Assembly: GCA_027943245.1 (NCBI GenBank)
Contig: JANDJZ010000818.1
Span: 1 to 22,729, forward strand
DNA: 22,729 nucleotides
Source of the DNA: Acanthamoeba sp. SK_2022b
Taxonomy: Eukaryota; Discosea; Longamoebia; Acanthamoebidae
Direction: 5' to 3'
Position numbers and translations under genes: made by a program
Notes under the pieces: model-generated
Database searches by the model: none
What the model was told of the DNA's origin: nothing
The model's input: the letters and a program-made list of their open reading frames with translations, nothing else
In this document: positions 1-9,918 of the stretch, one piece after another
How positions within the stretch are numbered: position 1 is the first letter of the stretch
How the letters are laid out: each line of letters begins with the position of its first letter

Positions 1-192
1 ATCACAACAACATCACCATAACACCACAACAGCACAACACCACTACGACAACACCACCCCAACACCACACCATCACTACACCACCACTACACCCCACACC
101 ACCTACAACACAATCACCCCAACACCACAGCAGAGCACAGCACATACCACCACACCACATACCACCACACCACACTACCACACCACTACAAC
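1..192. repeat. CA-rich low-complexity satellite block
   Basis: The plus strand is almost entirely A and C, made of words such as CACCACAAC, ACACCAC and CATCACC, with no stable long unit. It is the same degenerate near-triplet satellite that recurs across the first 17 kb. The block starts at the window edge and ends in a short inverted repeat at 185–206, where the strand composition flips. No gene is seen. Confidence 0.9.
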
Positions 193-1588
193 AGTGGCGT
201 TGTAGTTGTTGTGGTGTTTGTGTGGTGGTGTGGTGGTGTTGTAGTGTTGTAGTGGTGTTGTTGTGTCGCTGTGTTGGGGTTGTGATGTTGTGGTGGTTTG
301 CTGTTGTGGGGTGTTATGGTGATGTTGTGGTGCTGTTGTGGTGATGATATGGTGTTAGTTTGGCGATGATGGGGATGTAGTAATGGTGTGGTGGTGTTGT
401 GATGGTGGTGTGCTGTTGATGTGGTGTTGTGGTAGTGTTGTGGTGATATCGTGGTGATATTGTGGTGATGGTGTGGTGTGGTGGTGATGTTGTGGTGTGT
501 GTTGTTGTGGTGTTGTTGTTGTTGTGTTGTGGTGTGGTGATGTTAGTATGGTGTGGTGTGGTGGTGATGTTGTGGTGGTGTTGTTGTGGTGTTGTTGTTG
601 TTGTGTTGTGGTGTGGTGATGTTAGTATGGTGTGGTGTTGTGGTGATTGGTTGTATTGTGTTTCTGTGGTTGTTATGCTGTAGTGGTGTTGTGGTGATGT
701 TGTGGTGGTGTTGTGATGGTGATGTTATGGTGGTGTAGTTGTGTTGTGGTGATGGCGTTTTGGTGGAGGTGGGTGTTGTTGTAATGTTGTGATATTGTGA
801 TGGTGATGTTATGGTGGTGTAGTTGTGTTGTGGTGATGTGGTGATGGTGATGTGGAGAGGGTGCAGTGATGTTGTTGTGATGTTGTTGTGATGTTGTTGT
901 AGTGGTGCTTGTGTGGTGTTGCGGGCTTGTGTGGTGTGGTGGTGTTGTGGTTGTGATGTGGTGGTGGTGGTATTGATGTTGTGGTGACCACCATGGTGTA
1001 GTGCTGTATTGGTATTGTTGTGGTGATGTTGTGGTGGTGTTTGGGTGGTGTTGTGGTGGTAAGTTGTGGTGGTATAGTGATGTTATGGTGCAGTGTTGTA
1101 GTTGTGGTAATGTTGGTTGGAGTTGTGGTGGTATAGTGATGTTGTGGTGATGTGGTAATGGTGAGGTGTGGTGGTGTTGTGATGTTGTGGTGGTGGTGAT
1201 TTTGTGGTGTTGTTGTAGTGGTGTGATGTGGTGTTGTGGTGATGGTGTTGTGATGTTGTGGTGGTGTGATGTTGTGGTGATGGTGTTGTGATGTTGTGGT
1301 GATGTGGTAATGTTGTGGTGGTGATGTTGTGGTAATGGTTTGTGGTGTTGCAGTGGTGTTGTGGTGTTGTGCTGATGTTGTGCTGATGTTGTTGTGTTGT
1401 TGTACCATCATAACAATGATATTGTGGTGATGTTGCGGTGGTGTTGCGGTGGTTTTGTGGTGGTTGTGTGGTGGTGTGGTGGTGTTGTGGTGGTGGTGTT
1501 TGTAGTTTTTGTGGTGATGTTGTGGTTGTGTCGTGGTGATGTTATGGTGGTGATGTGGTGCTGTGATGTGGTAGTGATGTTGTGATCA
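193..1588. repeat. TG-rich low-complexity satellite block (inverted orientation)
   Basis: This is the longest single-orientation block. The plus strand is nearly all G and T, with words like GTTGTGGTGATG and TGGTGTTG. It is the reverse complement of the CA-rich blocks. Two stretches of about 65 bp near 470–545 and 560–630 are near duplicates (both hold TGTTGTTGTTGTGTTGTGG), showing recent local tandem duplication. Open frames here encode only V/W/C/L/M/G or, in reverse, T/H/N/P/Q, and are products of composition. Confidence 0.9.
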
Positions 1589-1823
1589 AAACAACATCAC
1601 CACAACGTTAGCACATCACAATATCACCACATCATCACATGTTCACATAGTGGCACCACAACAACATCACTACAACATCCCTACAACATCCTCCCCCAAC
1701 ACCACAACATTACCCCAACACACCACCACCACAATACCAGCATAACACCACAACACCACAACTTGACCACAACATCACCACAACACCACAACACCACAAC
1801 ACAACACAACACCATCACCACAA
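1589..1823. repeat. CA-rich satellite block
   Basis: CA-rich orientation of the satellite, with a slightly less regular patch near 1636–1700. It starts at the inverted-repeat flip at 1574–1600 and runs directly into copia-derived sequence at about 1824. No gene is seen. Confidence 0.85.
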
Positions 1824-2430
1824 CTTGATTTTAGTGGTATTGAACAGACAGAACACAGAGTGGTCATGTGCCCTCTACTGAGAGCCTTTGTGAGCATGTT
1901 GGCCAGAATAATCAATGTAGACATATGGTGTGGGCTGATTGTCTTGATGGCCAGGTTCTCACATATTTTGCCAGTTTTATTCTGGAGTGTTTTGAGTGTT
2001 GGTGGTATTTGCTGGGGCATGACGCTGCAATTGTCAGGGCACAATTGTCTTGTTATTGCAGAAGATGTGTGTTCTGCTTGATCAGTCAAGTCCTTGGTCA
2101 TTGTAGAAGTGGCTGAAAACTGAGTGTTCAGGAAATGAGACACTGCCCCTTCTTAAAATGTCTACAGTTTTCAACAGGCATGTAAACTTGTCTCCTGCCC
2201 TGAAAAGCCTCTGGTTGTGAGGCTGCAAGTGTCTGGCATGTATTGTGTTGCTAGCTCTTGCATGCCATGCAGATACCTGAATAGGTGTTTCACTGCAGCG
2301 CAGTGTTCCCCCCCATTGGCGTTAAGATGCCTGCTGAGGACACAGGTCATATATGCAACGTCCAGTTGTAAGCCAAGGTGATGTAGTTGAGTTGTCCCAC
2401 AGCCAACCAATATGGGACACCAATGAACTC
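1824..2430 (-). pseudogene. Ty1/copia pol 3' relic (end of RT and RNase H)
   Basis: Minus-strand frames give the copia signature LSRHLNANGGEHCAAVKHL followed by FRYLHGMQEL. A downstream frame gives LANMLTKALSRG, matching the usual ADMLTKAL C-terminus of copia RNase H. Compared with the better copy at 8.1–8.7 kb (roughly 80% identical by eye in shared stretches), the middle of RNase H, including the DVDWAGD region, is deleted and the frame is broken. Known family role: reverse transcription of an LTR retrotransposon. This piece cannot be functional. It is bounded on both sides by satellite and no LTR is present. Confidence 0.85.
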
Positions 2431-2757
2431 TTTGTGGTGTTGTAGTGGTGTTGTTGTGGTGGTGATGGTAGAGTGTTGTAGTGATTAGTGTGGTAACGTT
2501 GTGATGTAGGATGATGTTGTGGTGTTGTAGTGTTGCGGTGATGTGGTGGTGTGGTGTTGTTGTGTGGTGTTATTGTGGTGATGTTAATGTTGTTGTGGTG
2601 ATGGTATAGTGGCAACAGTGGGGTGATGTTGTTGTGGTATAATGGTGATGTGTTGCAGTGATGTTGTGGTGTGGTGTTGTTTTATGGTGTTATTGTGGTG
2701 GTGATGTTTTGGTGATGTTGTGGTGTTGGAGTTTTTGTGGTGTGGTGGTGATGTTTT
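2431..2757. repeat. TG-rich satellite block
   Basis: The plus strand is G/T-rich with GTTGTGGTGATG-like words, abutting the copia relic at about 2430. It ends at a weak flip (GATGTT at 2750–2755 against AACATC at 2765–2770). No gene is seen. Confidence 0.88.
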
Positions 2758-3104
2758 ACACCACAACATCCACAACAACACCACACCACCACATCATCAC
2801 CACAACACCTCCACCATCACAAGCACGACAACTGCACTACAACACCACATAACCACAACATCACCACACTACCACACCACTACTGCATCATTGCAACATC
2901 ACCACACCACAACACCACAACAACACCACATCATCACTACAACACCACCATCACCACCACATCACCACCAACACCACCACACCACCACAACATCACTACA
3001 ACACCACAGCACCACCAGCACCACCACACCACCAAGACACCACAGCACCACACTGTGTCACAACACAACCACACCCACAACACAACAACACACCAACATC
3101 ACTG
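2758..3104. repeat. CA-rich satellite block
   Basis: The plus strand is C/A-rich. It follows the weak flip at 2750–2770 and ends where copia gag-like sequence begins. Its T/H/N/P-rich open frames are compositional. Confidence 0.88.
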
Positions 3105-3284
3105 AGTGCTAGGTTCTCATCTACCTTGTAGTCTTGGCTTGCCAGGTCCTTCATGGCCTTGTCTAGTTTCTGAAGTACGTGTCCAAGGTCTCAGGGCTCA
3201 TATTGCATACGCAAGTAGCGCTTGAAGTAGAGCATGCAATATTTTGAGGTGTGAGCATATCAATACCACCACACCAGCACAACA
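3105..3284 (-). pseudogene. Possible copia gag relic
   Basis: This short non-satellite island has a minus-strand frame reading LDKAMKDLASQDYKVDENL, which resembles the gag segment of copia elements upstream of the zinc knuckle (UBN2-like region). The frame is interrupted on both sides. The assignment is inferred from that motif and from the abundance of copia pieces nearby; the island could instead be another part of the same element. Confidence 0.5.
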
Positions 3285-3780
3285 ACAGTGGTTGTGGTGT
3301 TGTAGTGTTGTGGCGGTGTTGTGGTGATGGTGTTGTGGTGGTGATGATGTTGTACAACATCACCACAACAATACACCAATACCACCACCACCATCACCAC
3401 CTGACCACCACAACATCATGCACCACAACATCACCACAACAGCACCACAACATCACCACCACCACGCCACAACACCACCACAACACACCACAACATCCTA
3501 CAACACACCACAAAACTACCACAACACACCACAACAACACCACAACACCACCACAACATCAACAGCACAACACCACCACAACAACACCACATAACACCCA
3601 CCATCATCACAACACTAAAACACATTAAACACCACCACAACATCACTACCTCACCACAACACCACCACAACACCATACCACCACTACAACAGCACCACAA
3701 CACCACCACAACATTACCACCACCCCAATACCATCACAACAACATCAGCACAACATCACCACAATATCACCACAACACCA
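3285..3780. repeat. Satellite, TG-rich then CA-rich, with a palindromic switch
   Basis: A short TG-rich stretch (about 3291–3353) switches to CA-rich (3354–3780) at an 18-bp perfect palindrome at 3345–3362. The CA-rich part contains the word CACCTGACCAC near 3396, which also occurs in the pure CAC array at 10.7 kb. No gene is seen. Confidence 0.88.
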
Positions 3781-4158
3781 CAGGCGTTCCCAGTGGGACC
3801 AGGAAGTGCGTGTGATGCATGCTGTGGGGGAGGACTTGCAGTGGGTGGCTGCCAACACCGTTGAGTGCAGGGCTCCCCAATGTGGCGGCCCTCACGTGAG
3901 GCGGTGGCTCACCACCAGGGTGCTGGCGTTGGGCCAAGGGGCTCAGGTCCCTTGGGGTCTTGTGAGCCAGCGCAAGGATACTGGGTGAGCCGGTTTAGAG
4001 TGGAGCAGCTAGCCACGCAGCAGGCGCAGCTCTTGGTAGGCAGCAGGGCAGCTTCCCCAGTTCTGAGCTACACTGAGTTGTGGTGCAAGTTCGTGGAGTT
4101 TGCTGCCTCACTTGGACAGCCTTCCCTGCCAGCAAGTGTGGATTGCCTCACAGCATAG
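3781..4158 (+). pseudogene. DIRS/Ngaro-like tyrosine recombinase, N-terminal fragment
   Basis: The frame ending at the TAG at 4156–4158 contains REAVAHHQGAG, then RVEQLATQQAQLLVGSRAAS, then LSYTELWCKFVEFAASLG. The last segment matches the helical N-terminal (core-binding) region of tyrosine recombinases of DIRS-class retroelements, where an SYxxxWxxFxxFC pattern is usual. The catalytic domain with its Arg/His/Arg/Tyr residues is absent: the frame stops at TAG and the sequence changes. These enzymes insert the circular DNA copy of the element. A gag relic of the same class follows on the same strand. Family assignment is moderately sure; loss of function is clear. Confidence 0.6.
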
Positions 4159-4408
4159 CATCAACAACAGAGTTTATTGCAAGCAAGGACATTTGGAGTC
4201 ATCTGTATCTCTGTTGCCCCTAACATGGGCATCCTTTATAAGGATTGCCACAAGGGTTGACTCTGTGGGCAGGCAGAGATTTGCTATTTGTTTTCTTTCA
4301 GGTCTTGCCACTGACATGTCTGTCTGTAGAGAGAGAGAAAGAGAGAGAGAGAGGAAGAGATTAGCTATCTTCAAGGATGGATACAATTTGAGGAGCATCT
4401 GATGAGGA
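4159..4408. other. Non-coding stretch between YR and gag relics, with GA microsatellite
   Basis: No supported gene. It contains a TATAAGG word at about 4237, a pyrimidine-rich stretch ending in CAG at about 4300 (a splice-acceptor-like sequence), and a GA-rich microsatellite at about 4328–4360. It may be terminal or leader sequence of a DIRS-like element, given the YR fragment before it and gag after it, but no diagnostic terminal repeat was identified. Confidence 0.5.
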
Positions 4409-4409
4409 G

Positions 4410-5290
4410 TTGAGTGCCATGTCTGTAGCTCAGCTCAAGCAGATCTGTCAACAAGTGGGTGTGGCCTACAAGGGCAGTAGGGCTACTACAGCTTGGGCTT
4501 TGAAGGCTGCCACAGCCATGGTGGGGAGTGGAAGCAGTGGATCAGAGGGAGAGGAGGAAGTCAGGCAAGAGCCTCAAGCTACAGAGGTAAGGCAGCAGGT
4601 ACTCCAGGAGCTAACTTCTCTCAAGTGCAAGGTGGATGCCATGGGGGCCACCATTGAGCCTGGGAGTGTCAAGCAGCTCACTGGGATCCATGATGAACTG
4701 CTTCAAGAGTTTCAAGCCAAGTAAATCTACCCCAACCACAAGTTTGAGAAGGAGCGCAACCAGCATGACTACAACACTTTCAAGTATGTAGCGCACCTGC
4801 TCAGCTACATGGATGCTGACTTGCTACCTGCAGTGCAGCAGGAAGCCCTCTCCAAGGCCTTGATGTGGGTTGAGGGGCATGCAGCTGCCATTGTTGTGGG
4901 TAGCCACGAGGGCTGGGGCACAGCCACCCACATTGACAATGTGGAGCACTCCTTCCTTGAGCTTTGGTGGAAGGACGCCATCAATGAGGCCTGATGCAAG
5001 CACAAGGCCAAGACCAAGGGCAAGGGCCTCTCATTATTTTGGTCTGGGTGGCACTGGACGTTGACAATGTCTCAGTGGAAGCCTTCCTCTGCCAAGGCCT
5101 CCTGGCCAAGGGCGTGGTGAGGGCGTGAGTGGGCAAGCGCGACCAACACATCTCCCACCCAGCCCTCCCACGTGTCAGGTGTCTCTGACTGTCTTGTCTA
5201 ATTGAGAGAATGTAGCAGAAGTGAAGGGAGGGTAAGGTGGGATGAAACAGGCTCCTCTTCATCCTTCAAGAAGTGTGCTAGTAAACTCCA
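4410..5290 (+). pseudogene. DIRS-like gag relic with in-frame stop
   Basis: One continuous frame runs from ATG 4410 to TGA 4992–4994, interrupted only by TAA at 4722–4724. It begins SVAQLKQICQQVGV (a SAP-like helix pair), passes through an acidic linker GSSGSEGEEE, and continues after the stop with HDYNTFKYVAHLL, VVGSHEGWGTATHID and FLELWWKDAINEA. The second half matches a minus-strand frame at 15.6–16.0 kb that lies next to a DIRS-type reverse transcriptase (NQEGWDTAS, FVDELKDAIGMA), so I read both as the nucleocapsid/gag ORF of one family. A basic KHKAKTKGKG tail follows the TGA. The rest to 5290 is degraded. The gag assignment is inferred from position, not from a named domain. Confidence 0.55.
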
Positions 5291-6160
5291 GCAATATAAC
5301 CACAACATAACACCACAACACCAAAACACCACCACAATAACACCACAACATCACCACAACACATCATCACCACAACATATCATCACCACAATACCAATAC
5401 CAGCACACCAGCACCACACCACCACCACAACAACACCACACCACCAAAACTACCACCACCACAACAACTACACCACACCACCACCACCACAACTACAACA
5501 CCACCACTACACCACACCACCACACCACCACCACGTTACCACCACAATACCATAACATCATAACATCACCACACCAAAACTCCAATATCACCCTGACACC
5601 ACTGGTCCAATCATCTCTACAACACCCACATCACAACAATGATACCACAACATTACCCACAACAACAACACTACACCACCACCCAACCGCACCACACTCA
5701 GCACAACCACAACCCTGCAACATCCCACACCACAACAACAAAACCCACCACACCACACCAACAGCACACCAACACCTCAACACCACCACTCCCAACGCCT
5801 CAGCACAACAACACCATGACACCACAACACCACCACACAAATACCACAATATCACCACAACACCATACCATCACCACAACACCACCACTCCCAACACCTC
5901 AGCACAACCACAACACACACCATACAACATAACACCAACACCACACCAGCACCACACCACGCACCACACCAACACCACACCACCACCGCAGCAACACCAC
6001 AACAGCACCACAACATCATCACAACATTACCCAACACCACCACAACACCACAACAGCACCACAAAACATCACCACAACATCAACCACACAAAATCAACAT
6101 CACAACATCACCACAACATCACAACATCACCCACAACATCGCCACAACACCACAACACCA
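5291..6160. repeat. CA-rich satellite block
   Basis: Long plus-strand C/A-rich block. Around 5780–5900 it has a locally duplicated segment (CACCACTCCCAACxCCTCAGCAC occurs twice, about 100 bp apart), indicating duplication at a larger scale than the triplet words. It ends at a 13-bp-arm inverted repeat at 6148–6180. No gene is seen. Confidence 0.9.
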
Positions 6161-6866
6161 CCACAGATGGTGTTGTGGTGGTGTGCTGATGGTGTGGTGT
6201 TGTGGTGGTGGCTGTAGTGTTGGTGTGGTGGTGTTGTGGTGGTGCTGTGGTGTTGTGGTGGTGTTGTTGTAATGGTGCTGTGGTTGCGTTGTGTTGTTGT
6301 AATGGTTGTGTTGTGTTGGTGTTGTGGTGGTGTGGTGTTGTTGTGGTGATGGTGTTGTGGTGGTGATGTGGTGGTGTTGTGGTGATGGTGTTGTGGTGTT
6401 GTGATGGTTTTGTGGTGGTGTGGTGATGGTGTGGTGGTGATGTTGTGGTGGTGATGTTGTGGTGTGGTGATGGTGTGGTGATGGTGTTGCGGTGGTGTGG
6501 TGATGGTGTTGTGGTGCTGTGGTGATGGTGTTGTGGTGCTGTGGTGGTGTGGTGCTGTTGTGGTGTGGTGGTATTTTGATGGTGTTGTGGTGATGGTAAT
6601 GGTGTTGTAGTGATGGTAGTGGTGTGATGGAGTGGTGATGGTGTTGTCATGATGGTGTTGTGGTGGTGGTGTGATGGAGTGGTGGTGGTAGTGTTGTGCT
6701 GGTGTTGTGGTGGAGTGGTGGTGGTGTTGTGGTGGTGTGGTTTTGTGACGCTGGTGTTGTGTTGTGTTGGTGTTGTGGTGATGGTGTTGTGGTGTTGTGG
6801 TGATGTTATATATTGCTTTTGTAGTGGTGATGTGGTGGAGTTATGGTGGAGTTGCGGTGGTGTTGA
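6161..6866. repeat. TG-rich satellite block
   Basis: The plus strand is G/T-rich with runs of GTGGTGATGGTGTTG. It abuts copia gag-like sequence at about 6867. The 259-residue T/H/N/P/Q open frame on its minus strand is explained by the lack of stop words in this composition. Confidence 0.9.
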
Positions 6867-7377
6867 GTCCACACAGACCATCATCAAGAGTGCAAGAGAA
6901 ATGAACTATGGAGAGGCCAAGCAGATACTGTTTCAGTGCAAGGCCGCCCACATTGTGAAGACAGCAGCGCACAAGTCTGTTAACATTGTCTGAGCACCAT
7001 GAGGACAACATGAGCAAAACTCCAACATGAAGTCCAATGATGGCAAACCCAGAAAGTTCACTGGTAAGTGCTTTGAGTGTGGTGAGGTTGGAGATGCGAT
7101 TGTCCCAAGCTCAAGGGCAAGAAGCCCACAGATAGCAAGGGAAGCAGCCAGTGAAGCACCAGCGTGAGAGAGGAGACCGTTCTCTCAGTGACTGAGCAAG
7201 TGCTAGCCATCATGGAGTCCAAAGACCACTGGTATTTGGACTCCAGAGCAACTGCACACATCATGTGCAGGAAGGACTGGCTACATGACTACGTCAGTCT
7301 TGAAGCTAAAGGGCAGAGTTGAAGAGGCAGTAACGTTCATGAGAGTGCTATACACGCTGGGACTTGTGAAGAACCTC
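6867..7377 (+). pseudogene. Ty1/copia gag zinc knuckle and protease relic
   Basis: Plus-strand frames give KCFECGEVG, the start of the copia gag CCHC knuckle, with the frame shifting before the His/Cys part. Then comes KDHWYLDSRATAHIM, the retropepsin active-site segment, normally D-S-G-A and here D-S-R-A, so the conserved Gly is lost. A third frame gives VTFMRVLYTLGLVKNLI, typical of the region just after the protease. At least two frameshifts and internal stops separate these. The sequence turns into CA-rich satellite exactly at the NLI/T codons, where the element already reads ATCACC. It lies in plus orientation, opposite to the LTR-bearing copia copy downstream. Confidence 0.8.
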
Positions 7378-7785
7378 ATCACCACAACACCAGAACAACA
7401 TCACCACAACATCAGCACCACTGTACCTCATCACAACACCACAGCATCAATGATGTTGAGGTGGTGTTGTAGTGTTGTTTGATGTGGTGTTGTTGTGGTG
7501 GTGATGGTGTGGTGTGGTGATGGTGTGGTGTGGTGATGGTGTTGTGGTGTGGTGATGGTATTGTGGTGATGTTGTGGTGGTTTTGTGGTGTTGTTGTGGT
7601 GATGTTGTGGTGGTTTTGCGGTGTTGTGGTGATGGTGTTGTGGTGTTGTGGAGATGTTGTGGAGGTGGTAGTGGTGTGATGGGCTTGTGATGGTGTTGTG
7701 GTGATGTGGTGATGTTGTGGTGTGGTGTTTGTAGTAATGTTGTGGTGTTGGTGTGGTGGTGATGTTGTGGTGGTGTTGTATAGTA
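7378..7785. repeat. Satellite, short CA-rich then TG-rich
   Basis: About 70 bp of CA-rich satellite flips near 7450 into a TG-rich block that runs up to the LTR edge at about 7786. No gene is seen. Confidence 0.85.
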
Positions 7786-8031
7786 TGTTGTAATGTATGC
7801 TGTGTGGTGAAGAGTAAAGTATGAAGTGAGAGAGAACAGGGTTCTTTCTGGTTTTATTACTGTTGCATATATTGTTGTAGACAGTTGTACTACAACATAA
7901 CTCCTAAACTTAAGGCATGCCTTAATGTGCTATACCTCATTTGGTGTTCCAGAGTGACTGTTGCGAAGAGTACCTAATAAGGTTACTCACAACAGTCAGG
8001 TGGTGGTTACCTTATTAGGTAACTCACAACA
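7786..8031 (-). repeat. Ty1/copia long terminal repeat (3' LTR), about 246 bp
   Basis: Read on the minus strand, the LTR starts TGTTGTGAG at 8031 and ends about 7786 with TTACAACA, i.e. TG...CA-type ends. Immediately upstream in the minus sense is a short purine run AAGGGGCG (about 8032–8039), a polypurine tract that would prime plus-strand DNA. A poly(A) signal AATAAAA lies at about 7852–7858. Within the LTR a 12-bp inverted repeat (ACCTAATAAGGT at 7971–7982 and its complement at 8010–8021) flanks a duplicated ACTCACAACA. No matching 5' LTR is present; the only other copy is the fragment at 11282–11341. The 7786 end is less certain than the 8031 end, because it merges into the satellite. Confidence 0.7.
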
Positions 8032-9918
8032 CGCCCCTTAACAGTATCAGGAACACCTTACAAGATTTAGCTCAACACATGTCATTCACGCGCCCTCTAC
8101 CAAGAGCCTTTGTGAACATGTTGGCCAGCATGATGGCTGTGGGCATGTGGTGTAGGCTAATTGTCTCGTTGGCCAGGTTTTCAGGTACCAGCCAGTTTGA
8201 TGCTGTAGTGTTTGGATTGTTGATGGTACTCACTGGGTTGTGAGGTCGCAATCATCAGTGCACTTTCATTGTTGCAGTAGATGGGTATTCAACTTGCTTG
8301 ATCAAGTCCTAAGTCATTGTAGAAATAGCCAAGGAAGATTATGTGCTTGATGGCTTCAGCCAGCGCATTGAGTTTGGCCTCAGCGGTCAATGTAGCTATG
8401 CAGGATTGATTCTTTGCTCTCCAGTAGACTGGGCCGCCTGCAATTGTGTAGAGGATGCTGGACATTGACTTGCACATAGTCTTGTCTCCAGCCCAGTCCA
8501 CATCTGAGAGGCCTCTGGTCATAAGGCTGCTTGCATCTGGCGTGTAGCATATTGCCAGCTCTTGCATGCCACGCAAGTACCTGAATAAGTGTTTCACCAT
8601 GGCCCAGTGTTCCCCCCATAGGCCACCCTATGGCCAACCAGTACAGGATGCCAACAAAAACAAACCCCAGTGACATCTTCTCATGTGTGAGAAGCTGGAG
8701 ACTGGGCTCCATTGGTGTGCCAACTGCCTTGAGGCCACAAATCCAAAGTTGTGTAGTAACTCTCATATCTTGCCTGCTTGATGTAGTAGTACTGCCCCAT
8801 CTTCATTGTCATGTATCACTTGAAGTGACAGAATTGGAGTCGCAATGCCTAGGTCAATCATTTTGAATCTGTCATGAGCACCTTCTTGGCACAAACCGTT
8901 CTGGCATGTAGATCACGCAGTCATCAATGTAGACTGCTATGTAGACTGTGTACTTGCCTTCATACCTGGTGTAGATGCATGGGTTGGCACACGTCAGTGT
9001 GAATCCTCATGTATGTAGGTGTGCATCAAGTGTCCAGTTCCACTCAAGTGGTACATGTAGTTTTCTTTGGGAAGGGTGGCGTTGAGGAACGCCATGGTTA
9101 CATCCATCTGGTGGACCATGTAGCCGACCTGTATGGCTATCACAATGAGTACCCATAGGTGCTTGAGACATACTACTGGTGCAAACATCTCATCAAAGTC
9201 TACCCCATAGTCTTGGGTGAAGCCTCTCACTATCCAGCAAGCCTTGAACTGGTCGATTGAGCTGTCCATGTGGCACTTGATCTTGAATAGCCACTTGGTG
9301 TTGATGATCTTCCTCCCAGCTGGTGGGGGTACCATTTCAAATGTACCATTTGCCATTATAGCATTGTACTTGTTGTGCATGGCAACTTTCCAGTCTTCAG
9401 CATGTGGTGACAGCTTTGGCATATGTTGACAGGATATTGACGCTGTTCTCAGCTTGGTACAGCTTGTTTTCTCTTGCAGTGCAGGCGTGAAACTCTTGAG
9501 AGTAGAGTTTGGGTGCTGTCCTCATGCGTGATGGTGGTTTCTTGGGTGTGGGGTGCATCCTGTCATGCCACAGTGGGTTTCTTCTTGCTGGTCATCTCAT
9601 GTCCTCCATTGTACAGTGAGCGCTAGGTCCATGTCTGGGTCATGTTCATTGATGGGGTCCTTGCGCAGGCCTTCTGGAACATTAAACACCACGTCTCTTG
9701 TCTCCAACACTTTATTTTCAATCAGGATGTGGTGATGCAAGGCGTCCACTTGTGCTGGGCCAAGGTAGAGTCCAAGATGCGTTCAATCTGCCAGCTTGTT
9801 TCTACCCTGCCCAGGTTGGTAAGCACCTCAACGCATTGACCAAACCTGTGTAGATGGCTGATATCTACATGTTATCTGTTCACACTGGACCATTGGCTGA
9901 GTGGGGTGTCAAAGTTGT
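8032..9918 (-). pseudogene. Ty1/copia pol relic (integrase end, RT, RNase H)
   Basis: In minus-strand order: a degraded integrase C-terminus with HVDISHLHRFGQC and KVLETRDVVFNVPEG (about 9910–9650), and a hinge region. The RT frame at 9422–8994 has NGTFEMVPPPAGRK, TKWLFKIK, DFDEMFAPV and VHQMDVTMAFLN. The catalytic segment AVYIDDCVIY lies at about 8935–8905, in another frame. RNase H at 8600–8289 has KHLFRYLRG, DVDWAGDK and TAEAKLNALAEAI. Copia pol normally lies in one frame; here several frameshifts and stops break it, and relative to the 1.8–2.4 kb copy about 90 bp is missing near 8625. The polypurine tract and LTR follow directly. The 5' part is cut off by satellite at 9918. Confidence 0.88.

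Noticed and set aside
1..192. CRISPR-like or telomeric array
   Set aside because: No fixed repeat with unique spacers and no constant telomere unit; the words vary continuously and flip orientation inside the contig.
4323..4360. Splice acceptor and GA tract as evidence of a functional leader intron
   Set aside because: A CAG after a pyrimidine stretch is common by chance, and the flanking frames are broken; no donor can be paired with it convincingly.
6108..6887. 259-residue T/H/N/P/Q-rich open frame on the minus strand
   Set aside because: It lies wholly in TG/CA satellite, which lacks stop words in CA-rich frames. There is no domain or start context, and similar frames appear in every block.
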